Below are positions 58,112-64,000 of a DNA stretch of 64,000 nt, piece by piece. Below the pieces are notes generated by a model. It made no database searches. It saw only the letters and a list, made by a program, of their open reading frames with translations, and was not told where the DNA came from. This DNA is from Diphasiastrum complanatum (lineage: Eukaryota; Streptophyta; Lycopodiopsida; Lycopodiales; Lycopodiaceae). The position numbers and the translations under genes are program-made. The stretch lies in contig CM055113.1 in assembly GCA_029204225.1 (NCBI GenBank), positions 3,301,194-3,365,193 on the forward strand, read 5' to 3'. How positions within the stretch are numbered: the stretch's first letter is position 1; each line of letters starts with the position of its first letter.

Positions 58112-58580
58112 AATTGAAGGGATAGAAGCAAATCAAATACAAAATGGGGATGGGATTCATGTGGATTGGGCACACGAGACCTAACAACCTCTATTCCCAC
58201 GGCTAACATTCACAAAGAGGAGGCTAAGCTCTCTCATTTGCAAATGAGCCAAAAGATGCTCAAAATGGTGTCTCTTGCCTACTTATAGACAATCTCCTAA
58301 CTGAATTAAACCTAACTATCTTGCAAGATAGTTAGCCCTTGTACCAAGAGCCCTAAACCAATTTATTTTGCTAAGAAGCTAGTGAAATGCAAGGTTGTTG
58401 AATTTCACACATGTGTGAGTGCCACAAATTATGATTTTGATCTCCTAAGATGTGGTGATTTCACATAGATCACACATAGATTGAAAACCAAGATCTATTC
58501 CATAAATCTATGTCAAGAGCACTTTCTACCTCACATAGATCAACCAAACAGGTATATTTTCTATCTTGATCTTCTTGAGG
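57828..58580. repeat. Inverted partner of 24775-25925
   Basis: It contains the tail of the gag fragment, then AACTATCTTGCAAGATAGTT (a 20-base palindrome near 58312-58331), then CCCTAAACCAATTTATTTTG and ATTTCACATAGATCACACAT. All of these occur as reverse complement on the left side of the window. A TATA-like CTATAAGTAGG is readable on the strand opposite to the gag. Confidence 0.8.
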
Positions 58581-58719
58581 CTACATACTTGCTCAAGGAT
58601 GTAAGTGTCCTTACTGGATGATCTAGTTACTCTCAAGAGAAGTTTACAAAATACCTCACAAAATGGAAAAACATGGTTTTTCAAACCATGAGAGATTACA
58701 TCATTCTTGTTCTTACTAG

Positions 58720-59270
58720 TGTTTGATTATTCTCTCACTAATCGACTAATCGACATTTTAATCTTCGTCCAACTTTTATCTAGACCTACAATTTTTTTCA
58801 TGTTTCTACACAGACTGCTAAACTACTCGAAACAGATCACAGTGACAATTCATGTTCATTTCTGTAGACAGACTATTTATGACCAAAGCCAATGACTTGC
58901 ATTAATTCATCAGCAAGTAGTTTTTAAGAAGTCCTAACTGGATGGATGTCAACACATCACAACCAACTGGTGAACGTTTTTGGTGACCTAATTGCTATTC
59001 ATATTTCAACATCTTAGGATCAAATCAAGCATCAGAACATGATCAACATTTTATGACAAATGATTTCAAAGTTAGTTACTATAAGATCGAACGTGATTTC
59101 TACCACTATTGTTTTGTCTGAAATTGATAGGCGTAGTCATGCATGAAGCAAGAGGAAGATAGTTTATTCCGCTGCGCACGATAAGTTCTAATTCTTGTCG
59201 TTCGATTTGTTTTTATTCGAGTTCATTTTGTTTTGAGTTCGACCTATCTTTCACACACTTCTTTCCAACA
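58720..59270 (+). repeat. 5' LTR, internally deleted
   Basis: Against the right LTR it lacks about 14 bp around 58995 (AATTGCTATTC against AATTGCTTAGTATAAATAGC), which removes the TATAAATA. It also lacks about 380 bp around 59055. Both ends are preserved. Confidence 0.88.
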
Positions 59271-59460
59271 TGGTATCAAAGCGTTGATTCTTCAAGGCCT
59301 AATACTGTATCATAGCGCAAGCTCTTATACTTGATATCTTTCATGATAGCAAAATATTCTTCAACTCGAATCAATTTGTTTCGGTATTAGAGAATTGATT
59401 TCCAGAGTACTGTATCTTTCTCTTAACAATAATCGAAACATCGACAGTCTAAAGTTCTAG

Positions 59461-62400
59461 ATGGATTCTCAAAGTAACCCCGGTATTATCACAGACAAGT
59501 TGAATGGATCCAATTATCATTTATGGAAATCTAAGATGAAGACCTTGCTAATCGCCAACAAGTTGTGGGATGTTGTTACAAGTATCGAATTGAAGCCTGA
59601 AGACGACATAGACGACTTGAAATGGAAATTGAAGGATGGTAAAGTTTTCACAATTATTATCCTCAATATATCAGATACTCAGATTGGCCATGTAGCTGAA
59701 GCCAAAACTTCGAGAGAAGTTTGGGACATCTCGAGCTCACTATATGATGTGAGAGACGTAACTACTAAGTTACATCTTTGAAAAAAATTCTTCACACTCA
59801 AGATGTCAAATAATGATTCTCTTTAGAATGATATTAACCAATTTAAGAATCTCTTGCAATAGATGGCCGCTATCGGATCAGTCATAGATGATCAAGACAC
59901 AATTATGACATTGCTTTCAAGCTTGCCCTCTACATATGAGAACTGGGTGATGATCATCACGACACACTAAGATTTAACTCTTACCAAAGTTATCACTATA
60001 ATGCTGCAAGAAGATAATTGAAGAAGTCAAGACAGTTCATCTACCTCTTCATCTCATGCTCTATATGTCAACAAGAGCTCAAAACGACAGTAACAGAAAA
60101 GCTCCAAGAAGTCTACATCAAATCAGAAATAGACTCAAAGTCAAGAACAATCATCGAATCCACATTCGTCGAAGAAGAAGATGTTTTGTAGGTATTACAA
60201 ATGCAATAACCATGAGATCCAAGAAAAGTTCAAACAATTCAAAGAGCATGCAAAAAATCAAACTGGTAAACAAATCAAAGCATTGAGATATGATAATGGG
60301 AGAGAATACATCTCCACCGAATTCAAGGAGTACTGCCTTAACAACGACATTGAGCAACAATACATTACCTCGTATTCGCCTCAGTCAAATGGTCTTGTTG
60401 AGAGATAGAACAGAACCTTAGTCGAATCGGCAAAGCGACACTTCCGAAGTCCTTCTAGGCTGAAGTTGTTTCAATACCAACAGATGTCCTACTAAAGGTC
60501 TCTCAGACAAAACATCATTTGAAGTTTGGACAGGTACCAAACCTTCTTTATCAAACTTACGAGCTTTTGGATGTACTGCTTATGTGCAGATTCCTCATGA
60601 TATTAGGAAGAAACTCGACTTCTAGAGTATCAAATGTATTTTCATTAGCTACACTACTTCAGCTCAAGCCTACAAATTGTTCGACCCTATTGAGTCGAAG
60701 ATATTCAATAGCGGGGATGTCATCTTCATCGAAGATCAATTTATCGACCTCAAGGGAAAAGGCAAAGCCCATATAGCTGACTCTTCGGTTTTATCTGACA
60801 CATTGAACATCCCAGTTCCTCAGTCGACTATTCACATCGAAGGTCCAAGCTCATCTACTTTTGATGAACAACATATCAATGACAAATCCGAAGATGATGA
60901 TGTTGCAGTTCAGCAACTATAGCATGATGAAAGTGATTGATTTCTTCTATTCCCCAGAAGATCATCAAGAACTAGCAGACCACTTATCAGGTATATTGAT
61001 GAGTCTACAACTTATCTTGTTCGGGAGCTGACTACTGTCGAAGAGGCACTTAGTCAGTCCGATTCCGATCTCTAGAAATAAGCTATGGATAAAGAGTATT
61101 CATCTCTTATCAGGAACTAGACATGGACGATTGTAGAAATGTAGTTGATTGCAAATGGATTTTCAAAGTCAAGAACACAGCAAACAGAATCATCGGCAGA
61201 AGAAAAGATCGACTTGTCGCCAAAGGATTTTCTCAAGTATACAATGTTGATTACACTTTCAGTCCAGTAGTCAAACAATTTTCTATTCAACTTTTATTAT
61301 CATTTGCTGCTACAGCAGATTTGGAAATACATCAAATGGATGTACAGACAACATATCTCAATGGAGTTATCGAAGAAGACATTTACATGGTGCAACCCGA
61401 ACAATATATTATCGAGGGTAAACACAATCATGTGTGTAAACTCCATAAGGCACTTTATGACTTGAAGCGATTTGCTCGAGCATGGTTTCAAAGGATCAAT
61501 ACTTTCCTTATTAATCACGTCTATACAGCAACCTCTTCAGATTCGAATGTTTACTTCAAGATAGTGCAGCAGTCCTTTATCATTATCACTTTGTACGTGG
61601 ACTACACATTGATCTGAATTCGACATGACTGATCTGGACGAAGTTCATTTATGCCTTCGTATTCAAATTTATAAAGACAAAAATCAAAAGTTGATCTACA
61701 TTACTCAACAGAGTCACACCTGCAATATGTTAGTCAGATATAATCTGGTTAATTGCATGTTAGCTCTCTCACCAATGGAACTAGGTCTCAAATTGTCAAA
61801 GGACCAGTGTCCGCGAACAATCGAAAAAAAAGAGCAGATGCGCTAGTATCCTTATCATTCGATAATAGGATCTTGTATGTACGTAATGATCTATACCAGG
61901 CCAAACATAGTTTTTGCAGTCAGCTCCCTAAGTCAGTATATGACGAACCCTGGTATAACACATTGGAAGGCTCTCATCAGAGTCATGAGATATCGTCGAG
62001 GTACTATGGACTTTTGCATTTGTTATGGAGCAGTTGACAATGACAAACTCAATCTACTTAGTGGTTACACAGATGCAAGTTGGGCAGGAGATATAGACAC
62101 TCATAAATCTACTTCTGGATTTACATTCTTCCTCAACAATGGTCCAATTTTCTGGAACAGTCGCAAGTAATCTTCGATAGCTTTATCTTCTATAGAATCA
62201 GAGTACATTGCAGTCTCACAAGCTACTAAGAAAACAATTTGGTTGAGAAACTTACTTTCAGATATCCGTCTGAGTCAATATGCTCCGACAATATTATTTT
62301 GTGATAATCAAAGTGCCATTGCCTTGTTAGCCAACCCTAGATTTCATTCTAGGAGTAAGCACATTGAACTTAAGTATCACTATCTCAGAAGCAAAGTTCT

Positions 62401-62541
62401 CAACAGAGAGGTTAGATTGCAATACTGTCGAACGCAAGATATGATAGCGGATATTTTTACTAAAGCATTAAGCTTGGATGCACACATAAAGTTTTGTGCA
62501 AAACTAAGTTTAAGGGTCAAGGCATTCATGGATTCAGATTA
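59461..62541 (+). pseudogene. Copia polyprotein, degenerate
   Basis: Gag starts at 59461 (MDSQSNPGIITDKLNGSNYH) and stops at 59781. A knuckle remnant (CRYYKCNNHEIQ, 60190) runs straight into the middle of integrase (IKALRYDNGREYISTEFKEY, SYSPQSNGLVER), so protease and the integrase N-terminus are deleted. RT is at 61123-61617 (DRLVAKGFSQVYNVDYTFSP), with the catalytic box YVDY in place of YVDD, then a stop. RNase H is at 62040-62541 (GYTDASWAGDIDTHKSTSGF, ILFCDNQSAIALLANPRFHS). It is nonfunctional. Confidence 0.9.
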
Positions 62542-63494
62542 AGGGGGAGTGTTGGATTATCCTCTCACTAATCGATCAATCGACATTTTAATCTTCATCC
62601 AACTTTTATCCAGACCTGCATTTTTCTTTGTGTTTTTACACATACTGCATAACTACTCGAAATGGCTCCCAGTGACATTTCACGTTCATTTCTACAAACA
62701 AGCTGTTTACGACCAAAGCCAATGACTTGTATTAATTCATCAACAAGTGGTTTCTAAAAAGTCCTAACTGGATAGATTCCAGCACATCACAGCCAACTGG
62801 ATGAATGTTTTTGACAACCTAATTGCTTAGTATAAATAGCTATTCATATTTCAACATCTTAGGATCAGATCAAGCATCAGAACATGATCAACATCTTATG
62901 ATCAAGTATCGAATAGTTCTCTCTCTCTCTCAAGCCTTCGAGCTTGTACACTCTTGAGCATTCTAGCTCAGTTCTTTAGAGTTGATTAGAGATTGCTATT
63001 GCGCTTATTGCTTATTAATAGTTGCACTTAATTCAGACTTACATTTTAGCCGTTCAGAAATAGCTTAGAATACGCGGCTTTGATCTGCAACTTCTTGTAC
63101 TCATCTACATTTGTTTCGCTTCCATATTGAATCAATACTATCTTCTAATTGTGTTCAGCTTCATCTCAGAATGTATGTATTTTTGTAGTTTCTCGTGACT
63201 AATTATTTGTCTAATGTTTCGCGACTAATTATTTGTCTAATAATTTGATGCTTAATGTTTGGCTACATAATCACTGTAGTACTAATGATTTCAAAGCTAG
63301 TTACTATAAAATCAAATGTGATCTCTATCACTATTGTTTTGTTTGAAATTGATAGGCATAGTCATGCATGAAGAAAGAGAATGATAGTTTATTCTGCTAC
63401 GCACGATAAGTTCTAATTCATGTCGTTCGAATTCTTTTTATTCGAGTTTTATTTTTTTGAGTTCGACCTATCTTTCCCACACGTCTTTCCAACA
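62541..63494 (+). repeat. Polypurine tract and 3' LTR of the copia element
   Basis: AAGGGGGAG then TGTTGGATTATCC from 62550. The LTR keeps a TATA box (TATAAATA at 62831-62838) and a CT run near 62920. It ends TTTCCAACA, followed by ACTAG. Confidence 0.92.
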
Positions 63495-64000
63495 ACTAGA
63501 ACCAAGAGCATATACTTGATGACACAACCACTTGTTTTCTAAAAGATTTGTAAACAAATCTAAGCCAATAATGAAAATAAATATGTCCCTACTATAGGCA
63601 TGATACAAGACAACCATTGCCTCACTCCAATTTTGAGATGTAGAAATCTCAACAAAGCAAGATGGTACATCAAGTAATGAAAGAGAAGCAAAAGTAAATG
63701 TGTTGAAGTGGATACAACCTAAAAATTGCCTCTCTTATCTATGTATTGTGAGCCACAAATACTTGGGCTTGCCTCTTGAAGATCTCCTTGGAACCATGTG
63801 TTGAGAAAACTCCTCAAGCCTTGGCAAATCCATCATATACTTAGATTTTTGATAGATTTGAGAATCCCACCATCATCCTCTTGATTGAGATTAGATCCTC
63901 CTTATTCCTTTCATGCAAAGGAATATTGACAAATCATATGGATCTAAAGATCCCCAAACTATCAACTATTGCAATCTTCATATCAAGCACCATTGATAAG
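63495..64000. other. No gene seen
   Basis: AT-rich sequence right of the copia target duplication. No frame, repeat or RNA gene could be supported. Confidence 0.5.

Larger units (their letters stand above)
58720..63494 (+). mobile_element. Ty1/copia element with complete ends, defective inside
   Basis: The target duplication ACTAG lies at 58715-58719 and 63495-63499. The left LTR (58720-59270, 551 bp) and right LTR (62550-63494, 945 bp) both run TGTTGGAT/TGTTTGAT to CCAACA. A PBS variant, TGGTATCAAAGC (59271-59282), and the polypurine tract AAGGGGGAG (62541-62549) abut them. The left LTR lacks about 394 bp of the right one, including the TATA region. The interior of about 3.3 kb holds gag, integrase tail, RT and RNase H with many stops. 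Confidence 0.93.

Overview
The window looks like nuclear DNA of a land plant with a large, repeat-rich genome. It is AT-rich. Most of it is plant-type LTR retrotransposons (Ty3/gypsy and Ty1/copia, many nested, inverted or cut), plus a CACTA transposon relic, and there is only one convincing host gene family, which has introns. I cannot name the species. A fern, lycophyte, gymnosperm or large-genome angiosperm would all fit.

Layout. 1-12630: an old copia element (+) split at its reverse transcriptase by a complete Ty3/gypsy element (162-11659, minus strand, 1219-bp LTRs, target duplication ATGGT). This gypsy element carries a large extra reading frame after pol. 12640-18412: a decayed chromodomain-bearing gypsy element ending in an LTR that is followed by a primer-binding site and a five-copy minisatellite. 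18780-23938: copia pieces in both orientations, ending in a minus-strand copia relic with PBS and LTR. 24171-25925: dispersed repeats, some matched in inverted orientation near 49.5 kb and 57.8-58.6 kb. 25947-28630 and 53225-55490: two same-strand copies of a segment carrying an HLTF/RAD5-like SWI2/SNF2 helicase gene. The first copy is a pseudogene. The second (50979-54777, three exons) has intact helicase and RING modules but lacks the HIRAN domain. Between the copies lie an unrecognised gene fragment, copia relics, a very young copia-type element (35345-40912), a CACTA relic (42105-45080), an unrecognised 257-codon ORF and an internally deleted copia element. 58720-63494: a copia element with complete ends and dead coding sequence.

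The most interesting item is the 35345-40912 element. Its 647-bp LTRs differ at one position by my reading. It has a clean target duplication (GAACA), a perfect tRNA-Met-type PBS and a polypurine tract. It encodes one uninterrupted protein of about 1028-1050 residues: a copia-type Gag with a zinc knuckle followed by about 760 residues I do not recognise. No protease, integrase, reverse transcriptase or RNase H is visible. A related but broken copia element that does have pol lies at 20853-23938. The picture is of a recently mobile Gag-only retrotransposon that would need enzymes supplied in trans. An unoccupied copy of its target repeat lies in the same window at 29641-29700.

A second theme is reciprocal damage in the duplicated helicase gene. 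One copy keeps HIRAN but has lost a key Walker A residue, its reading frame and its C-terminal half. The other keeps the motor and RING but has lost HIRAN by an apparent in-frame microhomology deletion. All statements come from reading the sequence by eye. Mismatch counts and boundaries are hand-made and should be rechecked by alignment.
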